Positions 7,938-17,369 of a stretch of DNA of 64,000 nt are shown here, one piece after another; within the stretch, counting starts at the first letter, position 1, and each line of letters starts with the position of its first letter. Source of the DNA: Gelidibacter gilvus (lineage in GTDB: Bacteria; Bacteroidota; Bacteroidia; Flavobacteriales; Flavobacteriaceae); contig NZ_SDDZ01000017.1 in the NCBI RefSeq assembly GCF_004115975.1, positions 1 through 64,000 on the forward strand, read 5' to 3'. The notes beneath the pieces are model-generated. The model saw nothing but the letters and a program-made list of their open reading frames with translations. It was not told the origin of the DNA and did not search any database. The translations under genes were made by a program, and so were the position numbers.

Positions 7938-9839
7938 CTATGAAAAATTAGGAAACAATGCGTAATTTAAAGCAATCACACAAAATACAATACATGCTAC
8001 AAATGCAATTTTTTGAATGACTAAAAATCGTTCTTTCTTTATTAGTTTTATAACCAGGATAACGCTTATTAATACTATTAACGGAACTAGCCATAAGATA
8101 TAATTGGCGGACTTTATCAAACCCACAACTATCAAGACTGGCTTCTCTTCTATCGTTTGTAATATTATTAATGTTAATCCACTAAGGGTGGCTAAAATTA
8201 AAAATGAATTTACGGTCACCCAATTGCCGACGTTAGAGCTTCTCTTTCGAACTATTTTTATGAGTCCAATTACAAAGCTGACGAGGCTTATTAGAATGAC
8301 CAATGAGAGTGCGATAATTAAAAACCAGTTTAACGTAAATAAATGCGTCAGTAATTTTTCAATTTTTAAGTTTTTGTAATATCCAGCCACAAAATCGATG
8401 GTGTTGTCCCCCAATTCCTCTTCGCAAGTGTTTTCGGGTTTTTGATTATTTAAAAATGCCAATCCGATATCTGCCCCACAGGGTTGCATAACAACGCCAT
8501 GACCGATTTTCGGAATATTATAATAATAGTGGTTTTTAAAATTGGGTCGTATCTTTTCACTCCACGATGGAGGCGTTATCGGATCATAACTCCCAGCCAA
8601 AATAAGTGATGGGATGTCTGTTTGAATTGCTAAAATTGCGGAGCTATCTTGTACTATCCGCTGATCAGTATAATAGAAATCGCTATAGTTTTCTTCGAGT
8701 ACAAACTCGGCATCTTCAGAGATAACAGTTTCTAAAAGCGTCTTGGATGTATCGCGGATCAATTTTGCATCGTAGGTATAAATAATGGGAGATACTAATG
8801 CACCTGAAGTATCTGCACTCATAGTTTTTGCAAATGCGTAATATTTTAGAATGGCACTTTGGTCTTTGTTAATCATACTCTCAATAACCAAAGGAATATA
8901 GGGATAGAGATCTCTTCTATATAACATCACAAATAATATTTCATTCGCTCGAAATTTTCCAAAATGAATGTTGTCACCCTTTGCCGTGGTCATTTCTAAA
9001 GGATGTTCATCTAAGCTTTGGAGAAAAGTTTTATAGCGTGACTTCAAATTGGGATATTTAGCGTTACAATCAGGGTCTTGGGCGCAGTCCGTCAGAATAT
9101 GGTTGAGACTGTTACTGAAATTTGGAGATAACTCGGGGTGGAGTGGATAAGCGACTGGAACATTTGAATCTAAAATCGCCGAACGTATGTTGACACTTGA
9201 GTTTTCTGCAAGGCGGATAAAATTTTGAACGACTAAAGTTCCGTTTGAAATCCCTAAAAGATTATAACTTTCATAACTCAAATTTTCTGCCAATAGAAGA
9301 CCGTCTTTAGCGTTGGTGTCTGTGCCAAACATATTGATATCAATATTATTTTCTTCCAGCGCATCTAAAGTTTTGTTGATTTTACGAGTCATATATTTTT
9401 CTGCCTCCTGTGAGTTGTATGGTATTTCCCCTTCCTCATAATCTGATGTAATTTTGCTCAAATCGGGTTCTGAATAGCCCAGGCCTCTATAATCATATAA
9501 GATCATGTCTCGGTCTTCAGTCAATTTATGATTTGTCCATGACCGCATTCTTTCGATGGAAGCAGCTCCCCAACCTCCAATGAATTGAAGGATTGGGTCT
9601 GGCTTATTGTTACCATTTCTTGCTTTAATAATGATGAAGGCAATTTGGTAGGTTTTATTAGTTGGATTAGAATAATTTTCCGGCACCGTGATATATCCAA
9701 ATTCAATCTTGGGGCCGTTATCCAACAGGGTGCAATCCTTTAAAAAGCAATCTGATTTGGTTATTTTGCCGATGTCCTGTGCTGTTGCATAGTGTATTGA
9801 AATAATGCCAATTGTTAATAGAGTGATTAATTTTTTCAT
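7938..9839 (-). CDS. Secreted alpha/beta hydrolase (tripeptidyl-aminopeptidase-like) with C-terminal membrane segments
   Basis: 633 aa, with a signal peptide (MKKLITLLTIGIISIHYATA). The alpha/beta hydrolase core has an oxyanion region PILQFIGGWGAAS, a strand-turn DMILYDYRGLGYSEP, the nucleophile elbow GISNG (Ser198), an acid-bearing loop ILAGSYDPITPP and the histidine loop GHGVVMQPCG. This order fits the peptidase S33/TAP-like family, which removes N-terminal residues or small peptides, or hydrolyses esters. The last 150 residues hold about four hydrophobic segments, so the catalytic domain is probably held outside the inner membrane. It is last in a run of three minus-strand hydrolase genes, each separated by a hairpin repeat. 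Confidence 0.85.
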   Translation of the reverse strand: MKKLITLLTIGIISIHYATAQDIGKITKSDCFLKDCTLLDNGPKIEFGYITVPENYSNPTNKTYQIAFIIIKARNGNNKPDPILQFIGGWGAASIERMRSWTNHKLTEDRDMILYDYRGLGYSEPDLSKITSDYEEGEIPYNSQEAEKYMTRKINKTLDALEENNIDINMFGTDTNAKDGLLLAENLSYESYNLLGISNGTLVVQNFIRLAENSSVNIRSAILDSNVPVAYPLHPELSPNFSNSLNHILTDCAQDPDCNAKYPNLKSRYKTFLQSLDEHPLEMTTAKGDNIHFGKFRANEILFVMLYRRDLYPYIPLVIESMINKDQSAILKYYAFAKTMSADTSGALVSPIIYTYDAKLIRDTSKTLLETVISEDAEFVLEENYSDFYYTDQRIVQDSSAILAIQTDIPSLILAGSYDPITPPSWSEKIRPNFKNHYYYNIPKIGHGVVMQPCGADIGLAFLNNQKPENTCEEELGDNTIDFVAGYYKNLKIEKLLTHLFTLNWFLIIALSLVILISLVSFVIGLIKIVRKRSSNVGNWVTVNSFLILATLSGLTLIILQTIEEKPVLIVVGLIKSANYILWLVPLIVLISVILVIKLIKKERFLVIQKIAFVACIVFCVIALNYALFPNFS

Positions 9840-9863
9840 GATCTTTAATTTAAGACATTAGAA

Positions 9864-9890
9864 ATTGTTGGTGGAAAATACCATCAATGG
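9864..9890. repeat. Hairpin repeat, copy A
   Basis: Imperfect inverted repeat ATTGTTGGTG / TACCATCAAT around GAAAA, ending in GG. It shares stem, loop and right flank with the copies at 11964, 14346 and 25962, and lies between the beta-lactamase-like and alpha/beta hydrolase genes. Confidence 0.75.
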
Positions 9891-9945
9891 CCTATTTATA
9901 GATTTTTACTTTTATTGATTACTGAATATTTTTAGTGTATTACTT

Positions 9946-11826
9946 TTAATTCCATGTTGGTACTATAGCTCCCCACCATAAAAAATAGCAAGTAGCCAAA
10001 AAGTGCAAACAGATTAAAGTTGCAGAATACCAATAGGTTAGTTTTTTAATTTTCGCTTTGCGCACTTTAAAAAGGTAATACACCGACCATATTGATACCA
10101 AGGCAAAACCAATCAATGATATTAAAACCGTAATTGAAGGTAAGGTTACATTACCAAAAACCTCAGAAAAATTTGAATACTCTGAAAAGATTGTAATATA
10201 GGCTACCACCACAAATGCACTAGAAATAAGTGGCCATAATCGAATCCAAATATTTTCGCCTCCAGTCAACTTACCCATCCAGAGACGAATTGACCAAACT
10301 GTCCCAAAAAGAATGGCTGTTATAATTCCTAACAGCCACAAGACTAAAATAATGAGTTGACCAAAAACTATGAGTGCTGAAACAGGTTTTAAGACTTGGA
10401 CACCCTCTTGATAAACTTCTCCCGCAAGTGGGTCTTGCGCCCTCACCATGGATATTTTACCTGTTTCTGGCGATACAAATTGATTTTCGTTGATCTGAAT
10501 ATAGGCTCTTAAGTCCTCTCCATCAAAAGCATTATTGATAATCAGTGTATCTTTTTTATAGGTCATTTTTTGTGCATTAGAAAGACGTTCCAAAAAATAA
10601 AATAGCTGGCTTCTTGGATTTATATTTATATAGTATCCTGTCACATCTGCTTCATTGTTTGCTGTTAGGTTTGGGCCTTTCGAACTTTCGTCTATAATGT
10701 CTTTCAATTGGAAAGCCCGTATGAGGTTGATGATACGTTGCATTGCTTGTCTATCACTTGAATTGGTCATGACTGCATAGCCAAGGTTATATTCCGGTAA
10801 GTAAGATAAATCGGCCAGAGCGCCCATAACGCTGCCCGCGTGTTTCCTGTAAACCACGTTTTTGTATGGTGAAGAAGAGTTAGACAATCCGTAGCCAACT
10901 TCTAATCCAGCTTGGGCGCCAATAGTTGTAGAGGGTGTTTCCATGCGTTGCAGTGAGGCTTCGCTAATAAGCTGCACACTGTCAATTTTTCCTCTATTTA
11001 TAAAGAACGACACCATATTGGCCATGTCTGTTGGCTTAGTATTGATCGTACCCGAAGGTCTCATTAATACATTCCAGATATTTGCCTGTTTTCCATCTAT
11101 ATAAAGTTTTGCGCCATGTTGTTTGTATGCTTCCGAATCAGTAAAATAAGTCATACTCTCCATACCCATCGGGTCAAAAAAGGTCTCTCGAATATAATCT
11201 TCAAAAGTTTTACCAGTAATTTTCTCTACGATGTATGCCGCAACGCCTGGTCCTGAATTGGAATAGGCAAAGCGTGTGCCCGGTACCCAACGAGAAATGC
11301 GAGAATGGGGATGAAAATCGATGGCTTCTTTGAGGCTTAACTTCAAGCCATCTGTAGCTATTTCAACATCATGGTAGTCATCCCAACCTGTGGTGTGTTC
11401 CAGCAAGTGTTCTACCAAAATGGGGGAAGTCTCTTGCCATGCATTCTCAAACTCAACTTCTGGTACGAGGTCTCTAACTTTGTCTTTTAGGCTTAGCAAG
11501 CCTTCTTCCTGTAGCTTAAGTATAGCAAGCGAAACAAACATTTTAGAAACTGAACCGATGCGGAACATCGTCTTTTCATCTGCATCTATGTCATTCTCAA
11601 TATCTGCTGTGCCCAAGGATTTTGTCCAAACTACCCCGTTTTCATTTACCAATGTCAGTCCTACAGCAGGTGTGTTTGTTTCTCTCAAAACTGCTTCTAT
11701 GGCACTTTGTAATTCAGGTATTGAGGTCGGGATTATGGATTCTTTTTCTTGACTAAAAAAAGGACTTGCCTGTAAGAAAATAAAAAGAAGGAAGTAAACT
11801 CGAAATGTATAATGATTTAGTTTCAT
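9946..11826 (-). CDS. Secreted class C beta-lactamase-family serine hydrolase with C-terminal membrane segments
   Basis: 626 aa, signal peptide ending near SPFFSQ. The N-terminal 370 residues are a beta-lactamase/transpeptidase-like fold. The catalytic SxxK is SVSK (Ser92-Lys95), the second motif is YSN in RFAYSNSGPG, and the third is HAG in RKHAGSVMG. Members include esterases, D-aminopeptidases and penicillin-binding relatives, so resistance activity should not be assumed. The C-terminal 170 residues contain about four hydrophobic spans (starting VSALIVFGQLIILVLWLLG), an arrangement shared with its neighbour at 7938. The gene lies between two hairpin repeats and has its own leader, so it may be transcribed separately or as part of a loose operon. 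Confidence 0.88.
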   Translation of the reverse strand: MKLNHYTFRVYFLLFIFLQASPFFSQEKESIIPTSIPELQSAIEAVLRETNTPAVGLTLVNENGVVWTKSLGTADIENDIDADEKTMFRIGSVSKMFVSLAILKLQEEGLLSLKDKVRDLVPEVEFENAWQETSPILVEHLLEHTTGWDDYHDVEIATDGLKLSLKEAIDFHPHSRISRWVPGTRFAYSNSGPGVAAYIVEKITGKTFEDYIRETFFDPMGMESMTYFTDSEAYKQHGAKLYIDGKQANIWNVLMRPSGTINTKPTDMANMVSFFINRGKIDSVQLISEASLQRMETPSTTIGAQAGLEVGYGLSNSSSPYKNVVYRKHAGSVMGALADLSYLPEYNLGYAVMTNSSDRQAMQRIINLIRAFQLKDIIDESSKGPNLTANNEADVTGYYININPRSQLFYFLERLSNAQKMTYKKDTLIINNAFDGEDLRAYIQINENQFVSPETGKISMVRAQDPLAGEVYQEGVQVLKPVSALIVFGQLIILVLWLLGIITAILFGTVWSIRLWMGKLTGGENIWIRLWPLISSAFVVVAYITIFSEYSNFSEVFGNVTLPSITVLISLIGFALVSIWSVYYLFKVRKAKIKKLTYWYSATLICLHFLATCYFLWWGAIVPTWN

Positions 11827-11963
11827 AAGATCAACTATTTATTCGGTTTATTGATGGCATACAATTTTGTAAGCTTAAAGTTTCAAACCAACTTGCATAT
11901 ACGGTTCTAATCAGATCGGCTTCTATTGCTCAATCCGTTGTACAGAACTATTACCCATTTAAA

Positions 11964-11990
11964 ATTGTTGGTGGAAAACACCAACAATGG
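11964..11990. repeat. Hairpin repeat, copy B (perfect stem)
   Basis: Perfect 10-bp inverted repeat ATTGTTGGTG / CACCAACAAT around GAAAA, followed by GG. It sits 26 bp beyond the stop of the penicillin-acylase-like gene on the minus strand, where a short T tract (TTTTAAA) follows it, so it might also act as a weak terminator. Confidence 0.85.
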
Positions 11991-12015
11991 ACAAATAACA
12001 AAATCACCAATTAAA

Positions 12016-14100
12016 TCATTCCCTCACCCTAAACCCGTTCCCATTCAACACCTCAATCCTTTCAGTATTCGATTCAATGTCATCTTTCGTAAGCCAAGCG
12101 TCACGCATCTCTTTTTTAGAGAATAATTCTAACTGATCACCATTATGAGGAGAATCTTTTTGAGTGGCATTACCATAGGTTAGTAAAACTTTTGCTTTGA
12201 CTTCATCGCCAAACTCAATGACCCCTATCCAAGAATCTCCGCCACCAACATACATGTTGTTGTCATCAGCGCCTCCTGGCCATGCCACATTAAATACTCC
12301 TAATGAACCATCAATGCCGTTTGCAGGTAGATTTTTGCCATTATATTTAATTCTATAGTAATCACCCCAAGGACTTTCTAAATTTCCAAATTTGGTTTCT
12401 ATTTCCGTAGCCGCTTGTTCTAGTAATTGAACTGCTGCTTTAGGGTCAGCTAGACCGTCGGGAGTGGTATTTGGTGCTTCAATATTCCATTGTACGGCGT
12501 AATTGGAATCCTTCCAAACCTTAAATTTACTTGCCCAATTATAGAACAAAAGCATGCCTTTACTGTCTGCATTCGCTTCTCTGTCCCAGTTTTCCAATAC
12601 TATTTTGGCTTGGTTTGCTTTTTCTGAATCTGAAGCATCAACCGCAGCAAACAAATCATCTAAAATCCTGTCTGCGAATTCCAGACGTGTAGAAAACGTG
12701 TAATCTACCAACTCGTCAAAGGTTATAGATTCATCTTCCATAAGCATTCTTGCGGAACGTTGGGGTCTGAACGACATACTTATAGGAGACATATATGCGG
12801 GATAATCTTTAGGATTTAAGACCATTGGTATGGTGCATGTCCAAGGTGGATCGTTGGCATTTTGAAGCCATCCGCTTTTTGGATTTTTAACTTTGGGCAA
12901 GTCGGTATAATCATGAACATCGGCCCATACATCGGCAGATTTTCCACCAGGAATTACTCGATCCCAATACGCCCAGTCACCTGAACTTCGCTTTGGTACC
13001 AATCCATTAAACAAATAGAAAATTTCACCTTGCTTATCGGCGTAAATGACATTAAAAAAAGGAATCTGTGCCATTTTTAAAGCATCCTCAAATTCATTGA
13101 ACGTAGAGCTGTTGATCATTTGCCACCATTGCAATACCATATTAGGTCTATCCAAGCCCGCAATTCGCAAGGCTAGAACTTTATCTTCGGTTTTCTTAAC
13201 GATTGGGCCATGAACCGATTTCATGACGGGAATTTCTTTGTCAATGATAGTGCCATCCTCCTGCTTCACTCTGATAGTGGTTGTTGAGGCTTCAAATTCC
13301 TTTCGCTCGCCATCCAGGAGATAGCCACCATCTTTCAGTTCTAATTCGTAAGTGTCTGCGTTGTCAATGGTATTAACGGTATGGCTCCAGCCAAGGTCTT
13401 CATTAAAACCAACAACAATTCCAGGGATTCCGACCAGTGTTGAACCGTACATATTTTTTCCATTTAAATTTAAATGGGATTCAAAAAACAAAAATTCATT
13501 AAACCATGGCAAATGAGGATTTTGAAGTAACAATGCGTTACCAGAAGCCGACCGCTTTGGTGAAATGGCCCAGGCGTTTGATCCTAAATCCGGCCATTGT
13601 TGCACACGTCCTAGATCACTCCCTGCAATAAAACGAGAGAAAATAACGTACATACTATGCATGTTTGCGTCTTTTGTAGTTAACGGTAACACGACCTTAT
13701 TTTTATCATCTACGGCTTCGGGATGTGCTTCTACATAGGCATTCATTCCTTTTACAAAAGAGCTGTAGATACTTTTTGCTAAAGGGTCTTGATTTATTTC
13801 CCACTCGTCGGCCAATGCGTCAAATCCCAATGTATGGATGAGCATGTCATTATCGAATTTAGTATGTCCCCAATATTCGGCGCCTTTACCTCTGGAACTT
13901 CCATAAAGCTCTAAAATAAGGTTAGCATGATTATGCATTTGGGCCCAACCTTGAGCAAAAAATAAGTCTTCAACCGTATTTGACGTAATATGTGGAACAC
14001 CCCAGGTATCCCATGCAATTTGGGTTTCTATTTTTTGTGTTTGTACGGAAGTGGTAGTTACGAAGGAAACTACCAGAGCGAAAAGAAGTTTAATTTTCAT
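12016..14100 (-). CDS. Penicillin acylase family protein (N-terminal serine hydrolase)
   Basis: 694 aa with a signal peptide (MKIKLLFALVVSFVTTTSVQ), so it is periplasmic or exported. The family is made as a precursor, cut inside, and the new N-terminal Ser of the beta chain is the nucleophile. The matching site is GSNAWAISPKRS with Ser174. The alpha-chain start, DTWGVPHITSNTVEDLFFAQ, is also typical. Known relatives hydrolyse amide-linked acyl side chains (penicillins, acyl-homoserine lactones, other N-acyl compounds); the substrate cannot be read here. It precedes the beta-lactamase-like and alpha/beta hydrolase genes on the same strand, which suggests joint use on amide or ester compounds (inference). 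Confidence 0.9.
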   Translation of the reverse strand: MKIKLLFALVVSFVTTTSVQTQKIETQIAWDTWGVPHITSNTVEDLFFAQGWAQMHNHANLILELYGSSRGKGAEYWGHTKFDNDMLIHTLGFDALADEWEINQDPLAKSIYSSFVKGMNAYVEAHPEAVDDKNKVVLPLTTKDANMHSMYVIFSRFIAGSDLGRVQQWPDLGSNAWAISPKRSASGNALLLQNPHLPWFNEFLFFESHLNLNGKNMYGSTLVGIPGIVVGFNEDLGWSHTVNTIDNADTYELELKDGGYLLDGERKEFEASTTTIRVKQEDGTIIDKEIPVMKSVHGPIVKKTEDKVLALRIAGLDRPNMVLQWWQMINSSTFNEFEDALKMAQIPFFNVIYADKQGEIFYLFNGLVPKRSSGDWAYWDRVIPGGKSADVWADVHDYTDLPKVKNPKSGWLQNANDPPWTCTIPMVLNPKDYPAYMSPISMSFRPQRSARMLMEDESITFDELVDYTFSTRLEFADRILDDLFAAVDASDSEKANQAKIVLENWDREANADSKGMLLFYNWASKFKVWKDSNYAVQWNIEAPNTTPDGLADPKAAVQLLEQAATEIETKFGNLESPWGDYYRIKYNGKNLPANGIDGSLGVFNVAWPGGADDNNMYVGGGDSWIGVIEFGDEVKAKVLLTYGNATQKDSPHNGDQLELFSKKEMRDAWLTKDDIESNTERIEVLNGNGFRVRE

Positions 14101-14314
14101 TTTTCTTTGGTTTAGACGTTAATAATAATGTAGGCTAACGATTTAGGTTTATGAGATTTGGAGGGTTTCGATTTATATTAAATGAATGTGATTAAGAGGC
14201 TTAGAAAATTCTAATCCTAATGCTTTAAGCCCATTTGAATACTTATTTTTATCGGAGCAAATTATACTTTCTTGCTTAATCAATTTTCACTCAGACAATT
14301 CAATAAACATGTAC

Positions 14315-14324
14315 TGACCGGTCA
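14315..14324. promoter_or_regulatory. Palindrome TGACCGGTCA, possible TetR-type operator
   Basis: A perfect 10-base palindrome lies about 215 bp upstream of the penicillin-acylase-like gene start. The sequence resembles the core of some TetR-family operators. No TetR gene is in the window, so the assignment is speculative. Confidence 0.25.
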
Positions 14325-14345
14325 ACCTGCGTCATGTCCAACTGT

Positions 14346-14373
14346 TTTGATTGGTGGAAAATACCAACGATGT
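14346..14373. repeat. Hairpin repeat, copy C (degenerate)
   Basis: TTGGTGGAAAATACCAA with flanks TTTTGA and CGATG matches the consensus of the other three copies with changes in the outer stem. It begins only a few bases beyond the stop codon at 14379 of the minus-strand surface-protein gene. Confidence 0.6.
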
Positions 14374-14378
14374 CAAAA

Positions 14379-15785
14379 TCATTGTTTATAAACCACGAAA
14401 GAAAAATTCTGAAAACTTCTTCCATTCGGTTGACCATTGTCATTAAGTACAGAAGTTTTTACAGCCAACGCATATCCCCCAGCCACAAATTCTGAACCTG
14501 CACTAATAAATGCACGCTCCACAGATCCTTGCAATGTAACTATAGATGTGTGAGCAGAGGAAAAATTTACAAAATCAATAATTACGAGCGTGTATCCAAT
14601 CGGCCCAGGTCTTTCCACTCTAAAATTGCCAGTCCCACTTTTAATTGTACCGTCAGCAGATATTGTACCATAAGCTACAGGTATCAAATCTGCATTTCCT
14701 GTACTTGGCCGTTTTAGTTTCTTTGTAATTTCCACTGCATCCTCTTTAATCCTTAATGTTTCAAGACCAGGTCCAGCGCCTAAGTATAACTCGTTTTTGC
14801 CACCAACCGCTCTAATACTTGCTCTTCCGAGATCTGGACCGTCAGTAAACACGCCCATTTTTAATCTGTGAGTGCTATTGCCTATGCGGAAATCGCCTTC
14901 ATATGAAATTAGATTACCATCGCCACCTCTAACGTCAAGTTTTACTTCGGGAGACACAGTTCCAATGCCTACATTACCATTCCTAGCCACGGTTAATTTA
15001 GGAATAGAATTTGTTGCTAAATGAACTTTACCGGTAGTATTAAAGAGTGCAGTTCCAAGAACAATATCCTTATCGTCCCAATTAATTCCCATATATCCTT
15101 GAAATCCTTCATTATTGTGAAATCCAATCCAATTGTTTGGGCTTGTTGATTGAATTTTTATAGATTCACTGGTGCTTGAACTAATTTCTAATGGATGCAT
15201 AGGTTGTATAGTACCAATTCCTACATTTCCACTATTATAAAAAATATTATTCCCAGTTCCTTTTTTCCATATTGAACTGCTACCTGAAATGTCACCTGGA
15301 ATCCAGGAAGTACCATTCCATTTTAATACTTGATTGTTTATTGGTGTTCCTTCTATATCCGTCAGATCATTAAGTTGCATATTTACCGCTTTTCCACTGC
15401 TATTGGCGTAAGGAACAGATTGTAAGGCTACGGTGCCAACGTCGCTACCGTTCAGGGAAATGCTGGCATAAGGTGCAAGTTTGCCCCATTCTAAGTCTTT
15501 ATAGATTCCTGCGGTAACGTCTCCTGTGCCAATCTGCAAACTAAAAACGCCACTGATATCAGAGGTGATGGTGTGATTTTCCGAGTATAAAACTGTTGCG
15601 GTTGGTAAACCAAATCTTAAGGAAATTCCTATTTGGATAGATTGATTAGCCAAAATTTCATTGCTGGCATCCCTTGCAACGCCTTGATAGTTGATATATT
15701 CCGTCTGAGCTTGACCAAAAGCAAAGCTTGATAGCAGTATGGCAGCTATTGCTAAAATATTTTGGAGTTTTTTATATGCTTTCAT
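14379..15785 (-). CDS. Secreted fibre-like surface protein with GNVGIGT repeats
   Basis: About 468 aa from the ATG at 15785. A longer frame opens at 15836 but would overlap the upstream gene by 47 bp, and only the inner start gives a standard signal peptide (MKAYKKLQNILAIAAILLSS). The N-terminal 130 residues (EYINYQGVARDASNEILANQ onward) form a domain common in Bacteroidota surface proteins. Two GNVGIGT-type repeats follow (GNVGIGTIQPMHPLEIS and GNVGIGTVSPEVKLDVRG), the pattern of trimeric fibre shafts, and then a C-terminal beta-rich tail. No T9SS domain is visible. It is last in a four-gene minus-strand operon starting at 18023, only 4 bp after the preceding gene. Likely role: adhesin-like or fibrous surface protein. 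Confidence 0.75.
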   Translation of the reverse strand: MKAYKKLQNILAIAAILLSSFAFGQAQTEYINYQGVARDASNEILANQSIQIGISLRFGLPTATVLYSENHTITSDISGVFSLQIGTGDVTAGIYKDLEWGKLAPYASISLNGSDVGTVALQSVPYANSSGKAVNMQLNDLTDIEGTPINNQVLKWNGTSWIPGDISGSSSIWKKGTGNNIFYNSGNVGIGTIQPMHPLEISSSTSESIKIQSTSPNNWIGFHNNEGFQGYMGINWDDKDIVLGTALFNTTGKVHLATNSIPKLTVARNGNVGIGTVSPEVKLDVRGGDGNLISYEGDFRIGNSTHRLKMGVFTDGPDLGRASIRAVGGKNELYLGAGPGLETLRIKEDAVEITKKLKRPSTGNADLIPVAYGTISADGTIKSGTGNFRVERPGPIGYTLVIIDFVNFSSAHTSIVTLQGSVERAFISAGSEFVAGGYALAVKTSVLNDNGQPNGRSFQNFSFVVYKQ

Positions 15786-15789
15786 AAGT

Positions 15790-16275
15790 TTAGTTTTTAA
15801 TGATTTTAATTGACTTATAGATTTTAAGTTCTGCAATAGAAAGCAACATGATATAGTTTCCGCTATCGAGTGTGCTTAAATTTATTTGAGCATTGGATGC
15901 GCCATTGGTCATATCCATTTTCATGATTTTTTGGCCCAGCATATTGAGTAAGGTTACTTTATATGGATAGGTGTGGTTCATTCTGATGTTAAGATAATTT
16001 GATACGGGATTGGGATACACCGTTATTTCCGAGCTTTTTAATGTTATGATATTAGTACCCAAGGTATGTTGCGCACTAAAAATGGCCCAAAATCCTTGAT
16101 CCAGTGACGGGGTAGAACCAGTAAGTCCAATTATGGGTTCGCCAATGGTAAACTGCAAATTTGAACTATCCGTAGTCAAAGCGCCTCCCGCCGTAGCGAA
16201 CGTGTGATTTTCAATGGTCTGTGCGTGGATGCCATGACCGACCATTAGGCATAGCAATAAGAGTAGTTTTTTCAT
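15790..16275 (-). CDS. Small secreted protein with T9SS type A sorting domain
   Basis: 161 aa. Signal peptide MKKLLLLLCLMVGHGIHAQ; a short middle region (TFATAGGALTTDSSNLQFTI then GEPIIGLTG) of a type seen ahead of T9SS domains; and a C-terminal sorting domain with TVYPNPVSNYLNIR, LLNMLGQKI and LDSGNYIMLLS. More than half of the mature protein is the sorting domain, so the cargo is tiny. It sits between a T9SS paralog (24 bp upstream) and the fibre-like gene (4 bp downstream). Confidence 0.85.
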   Translation of the reverse strand: MKKLLLLLCLMVGHGIHAQTIENHTFATAGGALTTDSSNLQFTIGEPIIGLTGSTPSLDQGFWAIFSAQHTLGTNIITLKSSEITVYPNPVSNYLNIRMNHTYPYKVTLLNMLGQKIMKMDMTNGASNAQINLSTLDSGNYIMLLSIAELKIYKSIKIIKN

Positions 16276-16299
16276 CTTATTTAAATTTTAGTTTGTAAT

Positions 16300-17358
16300 C
16301 TATCTTTTTACAATTAACTTTTTAGTCACCAATCCATGTTGAGAAATGATCTTTAAAATGTAAATCCCATCCGCTAAACTGCGGACGTCAAAAGTGTTGT
16401 CAGTATTTAAGTTTGTATCCATCTTCTGTCCCGATAGCGTAAACAATTCAATGGCGTTGATAACATTGCCAAGGTTAGAAGTGATGTTCACCGTATAATT
16501 TGCAGGATTTGGAGCGATGGTAATGCTGTTGTTCAGATCCCCAATGCTTTCGATTGCTAATGTTGACGCATCCGCAAAAGTCCACAGTGAAAAAGAATCT
16601 ATATGTTCAACCAAATGAAAATAAGTTGACGGTGTGCCACCTTCATTGGTGAAAGTTGTGCCATTGTCCGTACTTCTAAAAGCCGCCAGACTGGTACGCT
16701 CCAAACCATTTAGGTCCACATCCGAAAGGTAGAAGCGTGCATTAATATCCAATGCCTCATTCACGGTGGGATTGATTTCGTAATACCGTTTCACGGTTGG
16801 ATTGCCATTAATGTCAAAAATGCCATAGCGTCTATAGATTTCTGTACTTTCCATGGAGGTGGTGCCATTGGTAACATGGACACCAATAAGCCCAAAATCA
16901 TTGCCTACACCTGCGGTATGGTTTCTGGTGGTTTTTATATAGGTACCATCTGCTCCGATTATAGTGTTATCGTCAAATTCTCCCACAATTTCTGCAGTTG
17001 GCCCGAGAGTAACATGACTGTCTGATGTCATTTCAAACTTTGACGTATCTAAAAAAAGGATTTCCTTGTTGAGGACCAATTGGCCATCAAGCTCCACCAC
17101 AGAGGTGTCGTACAGCTGTAAATAGTCAAGGGTGTTTTCATCTTTCAATATTAGGCGATGCGGTTGGGTGTCCAAACCTTTCATTTGTAAAAAGCCACCA
17201 TTTAAAGTGCTATTGCTCGCATTGACGAAGTCGCCATCGACAATAGTAATGACACTATTTTCAGTGTTGAGATAAGCTTCTGGTGCAATATAAAGTCCTT
17301 TCTGACCCAATGAAATTTGGCAGGATGCGAGTGTTATCAATAGATATATAAGTCTCAT
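16300..17358 (-). CDS. Secreted protein with T9SS type A sorting domain (cassette copy 2)
   Basis: 352 aa paralog of the protein at 5353-6408. The similarity runs over the whole length: YIAPEAYLNTENSVITIVDG against YISSGGALHNENSVITVVDG; shared YIKTTRNHTAG, RYYEINPTVN, SDVDLNGLER and FRSTDNG or YRSTDNG. A signal peptide is present and the C-terminus is a T9SS type A domain (IAPNPANYTVNITS, LFTLSGQKM, LADGIYILKI, TKKLIVKR). It should be exported and attached or released at the cell surface by the PorU/PorV machinery encoded at 29.7-34.9 kb. Operon spacing to the upstream partner is 11 bp, as in copy 1. Confidence 0.87.
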   Translation of the reverse strand: MRLIYLLITLASCQISLGQKGLYIAPEAYLNTENSVITIVDGDFVNASNSTLNGGFLQMKGLDTQPHRLILKDENTLDYLQLYDTSVVELDGQLVLNKEILFLDTSKFEMTSDSHVTLGPTAEIVGEFDDNTIIGADGTYIKTTRNHTAGVGNDFGLIGVHVTNGTTSMESTEIYRRYGIFDINGNPTVKRYYEINPTVNEALDINARFYLSDVDLNGLERTSLAAFRSTDNGTTFTNEGGTPSTYFHLVEHIDSFSLWTFADASTLAIESIGDLNNSITIAPNPANYTVNITSNLGNVINAIELFTLSGQKMDTNLNTDNTFDVRSLADGIYILKIISQHGLVTKKLIVKR

Positions 17359-17369
17359 GGTTATTGATA

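Noticed and set aside
9946-11826. Antibiotic-resistance beta-lactamase
   Set aside because: The SxxK, YxN and HAG motifs place it in the broad class C/esterase family, but the third motif and the fused membrane domain are unlike dedicated AmpC enzymes, so a resistance call is not supported.
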